64,000 nucleotides of DNA, from the NCBI RefSeq assembly GCF_900110105.1, contig NZ_FOCL01000005.1, positions 1-64,000 of the forward strand, in the 5' to 3' direction. A program made the position numbers and the translations under genes. The notes under the pieces were generated by a model. The model was not told where the DNA came from. It searched no databases and was given only the letters and a program-made list of their open reading frames with translations. The DNA comes from Mucilaginibacter gossypiicola. Lineage in GTDB: Bacteria > Bacteroidota > Bacteroidia > Sphingobacteriales > Sphingobacteriaceae. Positions within the stretch are counted from its first letter, which is position 1, and each line of letters begins with the position of its first letter. This document shows positions 9,071 to 17,531 of this stretch, piece after piece.

Positions 9071-9715
9071 TTATTTATTAATTGGTACCTGGCTTACGAT
9101 AGTAAACATGATGCCGCCAATGGTAACCATAACCCATAAGAGATATAAAGATTTTTTAAGGTCATTTATTTCCCTGTCCTCTTTCAAGACTAATGCTCTG
9201 AAATGTGGCGAAAAAAGTATCAGTGCGATCATCAGAAAAACAAAGGTGAATGATATGAGCGAATAATTTGCGGCGCGATAAACTCCTCCTTTTATAAAGC
9301 CGACAAGTAAAGGAATATTCCAGCCCGCTAAGAACGCTATTGTTGCAGTAATTTTAAATGGCAGTTTACCCTGTTCCTGCATCTTCTTAACTTGATAATA
9401 TTGTGCCTGGTTGTGCGCACTTTTGTCAAAGAAACCAGTTGCTCTTATATTTTCAATGATGCTATGATAAGACATACTTGCTGTAAACACAACTTTTTTA
9501 GGGTATGAGGGGACATTATGGATGATCCTGATACCTTCACCACCAATTGAGGACACATATTCGATTTCAATAATGTCATCGGCGTTAAAAAATAACTGCC
9601 CTAACAAACCAATATTTATCTTGAGTACCGAAGCACCTACTTTTAAAGTTGCAAAAGGTTTAGAGGCCTTGGTATTGCCAATGTAGGCACCTCCGTTAAG
9701 AGAAAATTCGTTCAT
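9071..9715 (-). CDS. membrane protein with soluble N-terminal domain, unknown
   Basis: A 214-residue protein. The first ~100 residues are soluble and beta-rich, with a pattern reminiscent of bacterial PH-like domains (inference, weak). Three hydrophobic helices follow at about 117-138, 147-168 and 188-208. There is no signal peptide and no catalytic motif. It converges with the small membrane-protein gene at a 10-bp gap. Function unknown. Confidence 0.75.
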   Translation of the reverse strand: MNEFSLNGGAYIGNTKASKPFATLKVGASVLKINIGLLGQLFFNADDIIEIEYVSSIGGEGIRIIHNVPSYPKKVVFTASMSYHSIIENIRATGFFDKSAHNQAQYYQVKKMQEQGKLPFKITATIAFLAGWNIPLLVGFIKGGVYRAANYSLISFTFVFLMIALILFSPHFRALVLKEDREINDLKKSLYLLWVMVTIGGIMFTIVSQVPINK

Positions 9716-10054
9716 ATGATTGTGACAGGTTTGTTAGTCTGGCAGTAAAGATAACCTAAAAGCGGCTACTCAAATGGTCTCCAAAATCATTTCTAATTAA
9801 TTAAATATCGTAACATTTTTGTTAACTGTAGCGTTGGTTAGTGTTTGACCGTATACATGCATTTATTCATTAAAACTTCATTTTTGGCCGGTATTGGCTA
9901 TATTTTCTCCTGACTTTCTGTTATTCCGGGTTGCGTGTAATTGATTATTTACAATGTAACAAAATTCATCAGCCAATTAATTTCCTAAGTTCACTTATCC
10001 TAAGCACTATGTTAAGCTGATCAATAAGGCATACTAACTTAAAAAAATTAAGGC
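9716..10054. other. intergenic region, no gene seen
   Basis: This AT-rich 339-bp gap separates two divergently transcribed genes. I find no open frame with homology, no strong hairpin and no convincing full promoter, although both flanking genes must be served from here. Confidence 0.5.
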
Positions 10055-10615
10055 ATGATACTTTTATTTTGCGGATTATCAGGCGCGGGAAAAACTACTT
10101 TGGCAAGAAGTGTAGCCGCCGAATTAACAAGCCTGGGTATTAAAATTGAAATCATTGATGGCGACGAGTATCGTGCAGCGCTTTGTCGCGATCTGGGTTT
10201 TAGTAAAGAAGACCGGAACGAGAATATCCGCCGCCTGGGCTTTGTAGCCAGTCGCTTTAGCGCTCAGGGCATAGTTACCATTGTTAGCGCTATAAATCCA
10301 TACGACGATATCAGGCAGGAACTTGCCGAAAAATATGATCATGTAAGCATTGTCCATGTTGATTGCCCTGTGAACCAGCTGATAAGCCGCGATACCAAAG
10401 GCTTGTATAAAAGGGCTTTGCTGCCCGACGGGCATCCTGATAAACTGACTAATCTGACGGGTATTAACGATAGGTTTGAAATACCTGTTAATCCCGACCT
10501 TTACATTGATACCTGCAATTATACCATACAACAAAGTACCTCTTCACTGCTTTATTATATTATAAATAATCTGCATCCTGTTAAGCAGACTAATAAAATA
10601 CCAAGCTACTCCTGA
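10055..10615 (+). CDS. cysC: adenylylsulfate (APS) kinase
   Basis: Phosphorylates adenosine 5'-phosphosulfate to PAPS, the universal sulfate donor. The product has 186 residues, a normal length. The P-loop GLSGAGKTT lies at residues 7-15, DGDEYR follows at about 36, and the APS-binding FSKEDRNENIRR and late GLYKRA motifs are present. No sulfate adenylyltransferase (cysD/cysN) is in the window, so APS must come from elsewhere. The next gene, 24 bp downstream, is a sulfotransferase, so the pair links PAPS supply with its use. Confidence 0.9.
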   Translation: MILLFCGLSGAGKTTLARSVAAELTSLGIKIEIIDGDEYRAALCRDLGFSKEDRNENIRRLGFVASRFSAQGIVTIVSAINPYDDIRQELAEKYDHVSIVHVDCPVNQLISRDTKGLYKRALLPDGHPDKLTNLTGINDRFEIPVNPDLYIDTCNYTIQQSTSSLLYYIINNLHPVKQTNKIPSYS

Positions 10616-10639
10616 TAAAAGGACGCTCATAACAGATTT

Positions 10640-11470
10640 ATGCAAAAAAGAGTACTGATTATTACCGGAATGCACCGTTCCGGAACCTCGCTTATTACCC
10701 AATGGTTGAGTAGGTGCGGCCTGCAAACAGGCGAAAGGCTTGTGCCCGGCGGACACGGCAATGTTGAGGGGCATTTTGAAGATATCGAATTTTTAAAAAT
10801 GCACGAAGAGATCCTGGCCGATCATAATCTGCCTAAAACAGGGCTTACGGTTGATCATGTGGCGCAGTTTACTATTTACGAAAAAGAGAAGCTTAAAAGT
10901 GTTATTAAGGTTAAACAACAGTTGTATGATCAATGGGGCTGGAAAGACCCGCGCACCTGCCTGTTTCTGGATGTTTATAAGGAACTATTGCCCGATGCCT
11001 GTTACCTGGTTATTCTGCGCGATTATCAGTCGGTAGTGAGCTCGCTTTTGCGGCGGGAGTTTAAGTGGATGGAAAATAAATACCTGGCGCGTAAATATTT
11101 TTCAAGATTGATATGGAAGAAATTTAGGCGGGCGCGCCGCATGGTGAAGTTTTACAACGACCATGCTACCGAATATTTAAAAGTTTGGATCACTTATAAC
11201 CAGGATATCCTGAAATGTATCGAAACATTGCCCCGCGATGCTTTTGTGGTGGTAAATTATTCGATGCTGAAGGATGAGGATGAACAGGTTTTTGAATACA
11301 TGAAAAGCAAGTGGAATTTGGCTTTAAAATATTCAAGGTTTAAGGACATTTTTAAAGAAAACCTTATCGGCCCCGATGTTGCTTTTGAGCAATATGTTGA
11401 AGATAAATCACTCATAACCGAGGCTATGGCATTACAGGAAAAACTTAAGGCATATATGGTAACCGATTAG
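10640..11470 (+). CDS. sulfotransferase family protein
   Basis: A 276-residue PAPS-dependent sulfotransferase candidate. The 5'-phosphosulfate-binding loop is seen as GMHRSGTSL at residues 10-18. The 3'-phosphate-binding region is probably YLVILRDYQSVVSSLLRR (about residues 117-134), with the expected Arg and Ser. It is cytosolic, without signal peptide or membrane helix. Its place directly after cysC, with 24 bp between, suggests one operon. The acceptor (glycan, lipid or small molecule) is not evident, because no glycosyltransferase gene is nearby. Confidence 0.82.
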   Translation: MQKRVLIITGMHRSGTSLITQWLSRCGLQTGERLVPGGHGNVEGHFEDIEFLKMHEEILADHNLPKTGLTVDHVAQFTIYEKEKLKSVIKVKQQLYDQWGWKDPRTCLFLDVYKELLPDACYLVILRDYQSVVSSLLRREFKWMENKYLARKYFSRLIWKKFRRARRMVKFYNDHATEYLKVWITYNQDILKCIETLPRDAFVVVNYSMLKDEDEQVFEYMKSKWNLALKYSRFKDIFKENLIGPDVAFEQYVEDKSLITEAMALQEKLKAYMVTD

Positions 11471-11679
11471 GGGTAAAAATATTTTGCATTTAGTTATACA
11501 TTCCTGCGAAAAAAGTAAACAAATATTTGTGCAATAAAGTGTAAAAGCAGTTCAATTTGTTATACAATCGTTGTTTGGGTTTGATAATCAGCTGATTATT
11601 TATTCAAATTCGTTTTACGAAATATTTTAAACGCCAATTATAGTAAGGCTTTAAATATTGCAAAACGAAGGAGGAGGAT

Positions 11680-12267
11680 ATGAAAGCTAAGCTTTTTTGC
11701 TACTTGCCCTACAGAGTAGTTACGGGGCTTTTGATTATCATGTGTTTGCATTCGCCGGGTTTTTCGCAGGCTGGAAAAGTTGGGTCGCTTGCTTATTTAA
11801 AGGCTCGAAACGGTATTGGTGGGTTTAGCCTGGGCGGATTCTTAACAAGCGAACAGGAACAGGCTTTAACTTACCTCGATGGCGAGGGCAGCAAGCCCGA
11901 TGCCGATAGCTGCATTACTTATGAATATCATCCCGATAAGCTGCCCGAGCTGGAAGGCGGGTTAACGGCAAGCCATATTTGTATCCGCACCTGGCAAAAT
12001 AAGATCGTGAACATCTATGTTTTCTTTAACCGCGACCAGGGATATAAAATGCTCAGTAAGTTTTTGCACTGGTACGGTACGTTCACCGCAAAGCCAAATG
12101 ATTACCAGGACGTTTATCTGTGGGATTCGCGCACAGTAAAATTAATGCTCAGCTTTCATCCCGATGATGAGCAGGGAATAGCTGTGTATACCTCTGTAGC
12201 TATAACCAATGCTATAAATGCACAGAATGCTAAAAGGTTAACACAGTTGTTAACCAGTAATGATTGA
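11680..12267 (+). CDS. small exported protein, unknown
   Basis: A 195-residue protein. Hydrophobic residues ~13-29 followed by GFSQAG look like a Sec signal peptide, so the mature protein (~165 residues) is probably periplasmic. It has no cysteine in a lipobox. A purine-rich GGAGGAGG-type Shine-Dalgarno stretch stands directly before the ATG, which is unusual in this window, where most genes lack a clear one. I do not recognise the family. Confidence 0.75.
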   Translation: MKAKLFCYLPYRVVTGLLIIMCLHSPGFSQAGKVGSLAYLKARNGIGGFSLGGFLTSEQEQALTYLDGEGSKPDADSCITYEYHPDKLPELEGGLTASHICIRTWQNKIVNIYVFFNRDQGYKMLSKFLHWYGTFTAKPNDYQDVYLWDSRTVKLMLSFHPDDEQGIAVYTSVAITNAINAQNAKRLTQLLTSND

Positions 12268-12406
12268 TAGGTTTCATTTTTCACCCCTACATTACCACTC
12301 CAACCCGTAATCTCCGTGTAACAATACCCTGTATAGCTTGTTGCACATTTCAGTTTCTGCTGCCTTTTTTACATTTTTACGCTACAAAAAAATTTATACC
12401 GTACAA

Positions 12407-12814
12407 ATGCAACATTGGTTAGTAAAAAGTGAGCCCTTTAAATATAGCTGGGAAAAATTTAATAAGGATGGCCGTACCTTTTGGGATGGCGTGCGCAATT
12501 ATCAGGCACGTAACAATCTGAGGGAAATGAAAGAGGGCGACCTGGTTTTGTTTTATCACAGCAACGAGGGTAAAGAGATTGTAGGCATAGCCAAAGTTGT
12601 TAAGGAAGCTTACCAGGACCCTACAACCGATGATACCAATTGGGTAGTGGTTGACCTGGCCCCGGTTGAAGCCTTGAAAACCCCCGTAACCCTTGAGCAA
12701 ATCAAAGCCGACCCTAAATTACAGGATATAGGTTTGGTAAGGCAGGGACGCTTATCTGTTATGGGAGTAAAGCGCGAGGAGTTTGATTACATCTTAGCGC
12801 TGGGCAGTAAATGA
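12407..12814 (+). CDS. EVE domain protein (thymocyte nuclear protein 1-like)
   Basis: EVE domains are PUA-like folds that bind modified bases or RNA. The start MQHWLVKSEPFKYSW at 12407 is the classic EVE N-terminus. The longer frame from TTG 12338 adds 23 non-conserved residues and is rejected. Other family marks are WDGVRNYQARNNLREMKEGD and LVRQGRLSVMGV. The product is 135 residues, a complete single domain. Its stop codon overlaps the next gene's start in ATGA (12811-12814). In other bacteria EVE genes are found near restriction systems or housekeeping genes; here the partner is a carbohydrate-binding protein, which is odd. Confidence 0.9.
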   Translation: MQHWLVKSEPFKYSWEKFNKDGRTFWDGVRNYQARNNLREMKEGDLVLFYHSNEGKEIVGIAKVVKEAYQDPTTDDTNWVVVDLAPVEALKTPVTLEQIKADPKLQDIGLVRQGRLSVMGVKREEFDYILALGSK

Positions 12815-13947
12815 AATTGAGGAGCATCTTTGACTGTTGTTTTAAGCCAGGCCTTACGGCCGCTTTATTTGTACTGCCTGGATTTGTAAAAGCGCAGGAT
12901 GCATTTAAGGAGTTTCCTGATTTGTTTACTACGCCTTACAGCTATGTGGCAAAACATGTAAAACAGGCGCCTGTAATTGATGGTAATGTAGAAGATGCTG
13001 TATGGCAGCAGGCAAAGTGGAGCCAGGATTTCCAGGACATTGAAGGCAACCTTAAACCACAACCTCCGCTGCAAACCAACGTTAAAATGCTTTGGGACGA
13101 TAACTACCTGTATGTGGCAGCCCGGATCAAAGATCCGCATGTTTGGGCTACGCTTACCCATCATGATGATATTGTTTACAAAGACAATGATTTTGAGCTG
13201 TTTATCGACCCCAATAGCAGCACGCATAACTACTTTGAAATTGAGGTGAATGCGCTCAACACTATTTTCGATTTGTTTTTGACCAAACCTTACCGTAACA
13301 ACGGTGCTGCGGTAACAGGTTGGGATGCGCATGGTCTACGTTCGGCGGTAAAAGTTCAGGGTACGCTGAATAATCCGTCAGATACCGATAAAGGCTGGAC
13401 GGTTGAAATGGCTATCCCCTTCAAAGCCATAGCCGGTGGTTTTAACCGGGCTGTGATAAAGGATGGTACGGTTTGGCGCATCAATTTTTCGCGCGTGGAG
13501 TATGACACAAAGGTGCAAAATGGTAAATATGTAAAACTGCAGGATAAAAGCGGCCGTGATTTGCCCGAACATAATTGGGTGTGGAGCAATCAGGGGCTTA
13601 TTAATATGCATTATCCCGAGCGCTGGGGGTACCTGCTTTTTAGCAATAATGAGGCTAATGACCTAAAGTTTGAAATGCCTTATGCCGAACAGCAAAAGAA
13701 ATACCTTTGGCTGGTTTACTACAAGCAAAAGCAATGGTTTAAAGATCATCATGAGTACCTGACATCCTTAAAAGACTTAGGTATTGAAAATAAGGTTACT
13801 GTAAGCGGCAATGATAATGAGCTGAAGCTGGAAGCTACCACTCACCAGTTTATGGCACACATTACCGATAGCAAAACCAATGCAACCTATACAATTGACC
13901 AGGATGGCCTGGTGCAGCAACAGCTAATCCCTAAACTCCATGAATAA
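12811..13947 (+). CDS. exported CBM9-like carbohydrate-binding protein
   Basis: A 378-residue protein with a signal peptide (cleavage near VKAQDA, residue ~30). Residues ~45-250 match the carbohydrate-binding family 9-like fold seen in many Bacteroidota secreted proteins, with APVIDGNVEDAVWQQA as its start and KMLWDDNYLYVAARIKDPHVWA as its core. The C-terminal ~100 residues are unassigned. It overlaps the EVE gene by 4 bp and the following GHL10-like gene by 8 bp, so translation is probably coupled. Confidence 0.85.
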   Translation: MKLRSIFDCCFKPGLTAALFVLPGFVKAQDAFKEFPDLFTTPYSYVAKHVKQAPVIDGNVEDAVWQQAKWSQDFQDIEGNLKPQPPLQTNVKMLWDDNYLYVAARIKDPHVWATLTHHDDIVYKDNDFELFIDPNSSTHNYFEIEVNALNTIFDLFLTKPYRNNGAAVTGWDAHGLRSAVKVQGTLNNPSDTDKGWTVEMAIPFKAIAGGFNRAVIKDGTVWRINFSRVEYDTKVQNGKYVKLQDKSGRDLPEHNWVWSNQGLINMHYPERWGYLLFSNNEANDLKFEMPYAEQQKKYLWLVYYKQKQWFKDHHEYLTSLKDLGIENKVTVSGNDNELKLEATTHQFMAHITDSKTNATYTIDQDGLVQQQLIPKLHE

Positions 13948-15025
13948 GCGCGAATTTTTGAAGGCCGGTTTACTGGCCGGTGTGGCCGCCCAGTTGCCTT
14001 TAGTAAGCAATGCCGCTGTTGAAGCTGCCAAAAGCAGTAAGAAAAAGGCCATGAAAAACTGGGTGTGGATAAACCCAAACCAGAAAGATACTGACGATGA
14101 GCTGGCCACCCGCTACGCATCGTACAAGGCATCGGGGATAACGGGTATATTTTTCGAGAATGACAGCGAGCGCCATTTCCGTGCCGCCAAAGCCAAAGGC
14201 CTGGAAGCCCATCGCTGGATGTGGACTTTTAACCGCGCCGAACTGGTGAATGAAAAGCCCGAATGGTACAGCAAAAACCGCAAAGGCGAATCATGTGCCG
14301 ATCATCCGCCTTATGTGCAGTATTATCGCTGGTTGTGCCCGTCGCGCCCCGAAGTGCAGGAGTATTTAACCAAAACTGTTGATGATATTTTAGCTAAAGA
14401 TTATATTGATGGCATCCACCTGGATTATGTGCGTTATTGTGATGTGATACTGCCTGTAAACCTTTGGGACCATTACAAGATAGATCAAACCAAGGAGCTG
14501 CCCGAATATGACTTTTGCTACTGCGATGTTTGCAAAGCCAAATTCAAGGAAGAATATAACCAGGACCTTGATCAGATCCAATATCCGGAAGCCAGCCTTT
14601 CGTGGCGATTGTTCAGGTACAACAATATTACCCGCGTAGTAAACGGTATTTCTACTGTAGCCCATCAGCATAAAAAGCAAATAACAGCAGCTGTATTCCC
14701 AACACCCGAAGTGGCCCGCCGTAACGTAAGGCAGGACTGGACAAACTGGAATATGGATGGTATCTGCCCCATGATATACCATGGCTTTTACAAAGAAGGC
14801 GTAAGCTGGATAGGTAACGCAGTAGCCGAAGGAGTACATTTCCTGGCCGGCAGGTTCCCGCTTTATGCAGGCCTGTATTTATCTGATTTTAAGAGCGATG
14901 ATGAAATTCGCACCGGCATCCAGGTAGCATTGAAAAACGGGGCGATGGGAGTGTCCTTTTTCGGTAATGTGAGGCCGGAAGTTTTGGCTATATTGAAGGA
15001 TGAAGTTGCGGCTTTTAAGGCATAA
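13940..15025 (+). CDS. exported family 10-like glycosyl hydrolase (GHL10 type)
   Basis: A 361-residue protein whose N-terminus MNKREFLKAGLLAGVAAQ resembles a Tat-type leader with KR in place of RR, so the export route is uncertain. The rest fits a TIM-barrel glycosidase-like family, with VWINPNQKDTDDELATRY near the start and the conserved HLDYVRY segment near residue 160, a likely active-site strand. Cys-rich FCYCDVCKAKF follows. The substrate is unknown. It overlaps the CBM9-like gene by 8 bp, which suggests the two products act on the same glycan. Confidence 0.82.
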   Translation: MNKREFLKAGLLAGVAAQLPLVSNAAVEAAKSSKKKAMKNWVWINPNQKDTDDELATRYASYKASGITGIFFENDSERHFRAAKAKGLEAHRWMWTFNRAELVNEKPEWYSKNRKGESCADHPPYVQYYRWLCPSRPEVQEYLTKTVDDILAKDYIDGIHLDYVRYCDVILPVNLWDHYKIDQTKELPEYDFCYCDVCKAKFKEEYNQDLDQIQYPEASLSWRLFRYNNITRVVNGISTVAHQHKKQITAAVFPTPEVARRNVRQDWTNWNMDGICPMIYHGFYKEGVSWIGNAVAEGVHFLAGRFPLYAGLYLSDFKSDDEIRTGIQVALKNGAMGVSFFGNVRPEVLAILKDEVAAFKA

Positions 15026-15033
15026 TAATATTA

Positions 15034-15123
15034 CATGTCATTGCGAGCGTAGCGCGGCAATCGCATACTATACAGAGCGCATCCGCATACGTGCGATTGC
15101 CACGCTACGCTCGCAATGACATG
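15034..15123. repeat. dispersed palindromic element, copy 2
   Basis: A 90-bp near-perfect palindrome. CATGTCATTGCGAGCGTAGC is mirrored at 15104-15123, and inner arms GCAATCGCA and TGCGATTGC surround a loop with TATACAGAGCG. It belongs to the family of 4874-4985. It lies just past the stop of the GHL10-like gene, in the gap to the convergent marR. Confidence 0.85.
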
Positions 15124-15150
15124 TTTTTGATTAATATAATCAGGGCAGCA

Positions 15151-15307
15151 AACCTTTCGCCTTTAACCTTTTTAATATGGTTTGGCGATTGTATCGCCAG
15201 TGTTTACGTTACAAACGTAAACCCACGTTAAGCACTCGTTACAAACGAGCGCAAGAAAATATAATTGGCAATTAACCTTTCGCCTTTATCCTTTTTCCTT
15301 TAGCCTT
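15151..15307. repeat. two short-word repeats flanking three consecutive hairpins
   Basis: The word AACCTTTCGCCTTTA occurs at 15151-15165 and again at 15274-15288 in the same orientation. Between them lie three hairpins in a row, each with a 3-nt loop: TGGCGAT/ATCGCCA (15183-15199), GTTTACGTT/AACGTAAAC (15202-15222) and GCACTCGTT/AACGAGCGC with one mismatch (15232-15252). The loops read TGT, ACA, ACA. Such hairpin arrays resemble substrates of REP-associated transposases (inference). No transposase is present. Confidence 0.75.
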
Positions 15308-15313
15308 AAAAAC

Positions 15314-15763
15314 TTATCCCCGCATTTTGTCCAATAAATCGCTTAGGGTTGCGGCTTCATCTTCGGTTAGGTTATTGCTCAGTATTTCTTTGGTTTTAAA
15401 TTCGGCATCCATTTTTGAAAGGGTTGCAAGTCCCTCATCGCTGATGCGGATATCTACGGCGCGCCTGTCTTTATTGTTGGTGCAACGTGATACCAGCCCT
15501 TTTTGAACAAGGCGGTCAACAATGCGTGACGCGTCCGACATCTTGTCGATCATCCGCTCTTTCAGCAAATTTATTGTAGCCGGTTTGGGGTACTGACCGC
15601 GCAGGATCCTCAAAATATTGAACTGCTGTTGAGTGATATTATGTTTTTCAAAGTGACAACGAAAATAATTAGCCAACCAGCCTTGCGTGTATGCCACGTT
15701 AATGGCCACTTTGTGGTAGTTGTCTTCAAAATTGGTACTTTGTATTTCGTCTTCTATCCGCAT
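15314..15763 (-). CDS. MarR family transcriptional regulator
   Basis: A 149-residue winged-helix DNA-binding protein. The recognition region is seen in TINLLKERMIDKMSDASRIVDRLVQKGLV followed by the wing RCTNNKDRRAVDIRISDEG, both typical of MarR. The C-terminal dimerisation helix is complete. A TATTTG-containing box upstream could serve as its promoter. The neighbours on both sides are convergent or separated, so its target is probably elsewhere or its own promoter. No efflux or detoxification gene is adjacent. Confidence 0.88.
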   Translation of the reverse strand: MRIEDEIQSTNFEDNYHKVAINVAYTQGWLANYFRCHFEKHNITQQQFNILRILRGQYPKPATINLLKERMIDKMSDASRIVDRLVQKGLVSRCTNNKDRRAVDIRISDEGLATLSKMDAEFKTKEILSNNLTEDEAATLSDLLDKMRG

Positions 15764-15820
15764 AATAGTAGTAATGAATGGGATACAAATATGTTTAATT
15801 ATTTTTAATTTACCGTTGAT

Positions 15821-15997
15821 TTATTTATTGCTATCGTCTGATTCTGTGTTATTTCCGGACAATTTTACATTGCCGTAACCCCACGGACAGTGGAGGCATT
15901 TGTTTTTACAGCAATAGCCCCGCTTTAAATGGTAGGCTTCAGTAAAAACAAAATTGCCATCGTCATTAATGTAATAATCAACACCTTCCTGCAACAT
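15821..15997 (-). CDS. DUF5522 small cysteine-rich protein
   Basis: A 58-residue protein starting at the ATG at 15997. The centre FTEAYHLKRGYCCKNKCLHCPWG holds the Cys-Cys, Cys and CxxC pattern of the DUF5522 family, likely a metal-binding site (inference). The C-terminus is acidic and polar. The upstream exonuclease stop and this start share one base (TAATG), so translation is probably coupled. It is the last gene of the minus-strand cluster that begins at 21561. Its function is unknown, but the physical coupling suggests it assists the MBL-fold nuclease. Confidence 0.85.
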   Translation of the reverse strand: MLQEGVDYYINDDGNFVFTEAYHLKRGYCCKNKCLHCPWGYGNVKLSGNNTESDDSNK

Positions 15998-16935
15998 TAG
16001 TTGAGAATTTTTACAAATATATCATCTTTAAAATAAGCTTTCAGATGATCGCCCTTACCGTGAAGTGTCCACACCTGTTTGGGCTTGGTATTGGTGATGG
16101 TTTGCAGGATATCGTTCCAATCTACATGATCTGATATAAAAAGAGTATCCTGGTTATTTACCTGCAAATTTTTCCATCCTGAGGCAAAAAGGCGTTTAAC
16201 GCCCGTGGCACGGATATAACTATCGAAAGTAAACGGCGGCACTATGTACACAAATTCATCCTGCACCTTCATCAGCTTGCGGCCGTAAATCTGATACTTG
16301 CCGGGAGGGAAGCCCATCTTTTCATAAATGGCGTTGATGGGCATTATTTTGTGATGCACAAGGATCTTTTTTTGTGGAGCATGTTCGGTAATGAGGTTAA
16401 TTAACCGCTGACTTTTGCCAAGGGCATAAGCACCAAGCAAAATATTACTCTTAATGTCATTGATCTTACGGATCTCGGCAACAGGATCGGGATGGATAAT
16501 GTCGGGGTTGGCAAAAGTACTTTCAGTGATCAGTACATCGGTAGTAACCCATTCAATAGGCTCGCATGTGGCATCCGGTTGCAGTTTGTAGTCGCCGGTG
16601 TATAAATACCTCGCACCTTCGTATTCCATCAATATTTGGGCCGAACCGAGCATATGCCCCGCAGGGATCAGCGTTACGGTAACCCTGCCAACCTCAAAAG
16701 GCTGGTTAAAGGCCGCTATATTAAAAACTTTAGCGGCAGTACGATCGTATCTCAACTGCATGATGCTTGCAGTGGCTCGGGTACAATAAACATTGGTATT
16801 GCCGCTTATGGCATGATCGGCGTGGGCATGGGATATTACGGCCGTTTTTACCGGCAGCTGAGGGTCGATATAAAAGTCGCCGTATTTGCAGTACAGCCCT
16901 TTTTCGTCAAAAGAAACAAAATCGTCAAGTATCAT
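15997..16935 (-). CDS. MBL-fold exonuclease-like protein (mRNA 3'-end processing factor family)
   Basis: A 312-residue metallo-beta-lactamase-fold hydrolase. The metal site HAHADH lies at residues 36-41 and further ligands appear in GHMLGSAQ and YTGDYK. The C-terminal part has the beta-CASP-like SDHVDW and LHGKGDHL motifs. The family is annotated as exonucleases related to mRNA 3'-end processing factors; in some bacteria it lies near ATP-dependent DNA ligases, but no ligase is visible here. It overlaps coaE upstream and the DUF5522 gene downstream by one base each (TAATG). Confidence 0.85.
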   Translation of the reverse strand: MILDDFVSFDEKGLYCKYGDFYIDPQLPVKTAVISHAHADHAISGNTNVYCTRATASIMQLRYDRTAAKVFNIAAFNQPFEVGRVTVTLIPAGHMLGSAQILMEYEGARYLYTGDYKLQPDATCEPIEWVTTDVLITESTFANPDIIHPDPVAEIRKINDIKSNILLGAYALGKSQRLINLITEHAPQKKILVHHKIMPINAIYEKMGFPPGKYQIYGRKLMKVQDEFVYIVPPFTFDSYIRATGVKRLFASGWKNLQVNNQDTLFISDHVDWNDILQTITNTKPKQVWTLHGKGDHLKAYFKDDIFVKILN

Positions 16936-17531
16936 TAATGGTGTGCGAGCGATAAGTACAGTTCATGCAGGGCTATTACCTGGGGTATAACCAGCTGTTT
17001 ACCATCGTTAATAATTACATCATTGGCCAGCTTCAGTTTTTCATCCTGAGATAGCTGGCGGGCTTCCCGGCTTTCAACATCTGCGCGACTGATGCCGTCG
17101 CGCTCCATAACGCGGACAATGCGGGTTTCAAGTGGTGCGGTAATCATAATTGCCCTGTCGCACATTTTGTACGAACCGCTTTCAAATAAAATAGCCGCCT
17201 CGCGGATCACGTAAGGTGCTTCTTTGTGCAGTTGGTCAAAGCTGTCAAAAGCCCTGAACACCGCAGGGTGCACCAGCGCGTTGAGCTTTTCAAGCTCAGC
17301 TTTATTGTTAAAAACTATTCCTGATATGTATTTGCGGTTAAGGCTGCCGTCATTAAAATAAGCTTCTTCTCCAAAAGTTTGTTTAATGCCTTCTATAAGT
17401 ACCTGGTCGGTAACCATAACTTTTTTAGCCTCATCATCGGCATAAAAAACAGGGATGCCAAGCAATTCAAATACCTGGGCTACGGTTGTTTTGCCGCTGC
17501 CTATATTACCGGTTAAACCTATTTTAAGCAT
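16935..17531 (-). CDS. coaE: dephospho-CoA kinase
   Basis: Catalyses the last step of coenzyme A synthesis, phosphorylating the ribose 3'-hydroxyl of dephospho-CoA. The product is 198 residues, normal for the family. The P-loop GLTGNIGSGKTT is at residues 5-16, followed by PVFYADDEAKK and HPAVFRAF, typical of CoaE. It shares one base (TAATG) with both the upstream ybbR-like and the downstream exonuclease genes, so the three are translationally coupled. Confidence 0.95.
   Translation of the reverse strand: MLKIGLTGNIGSGKTTVAQVFELLGIPVFYADDEAKKVMVTDQVLIEGIKQTFGEEAYFNDGSLNRKYISGIVFNNKAELEKLNALVHPAVFRAFDSFDQLHKEAPYVIREAAILFESGSYKMCDRAIMITAPLETRIVRVMERDGISRADVESREARQLSQDEKLKLANDVIINDGKQLVIPQVIALHELYLSLAHH

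Noticed and set aside
12338..12406. Longer N-terminus for the EVE protein
   Set aside because: The 23 extra residues precede the typical EVE start and follow a weak TTG codon.
12865..13332. 155-residue minus-strand open frame
   Set aside because: Antisense to the CBM9-like gene; composition as expected for a shadow frame.
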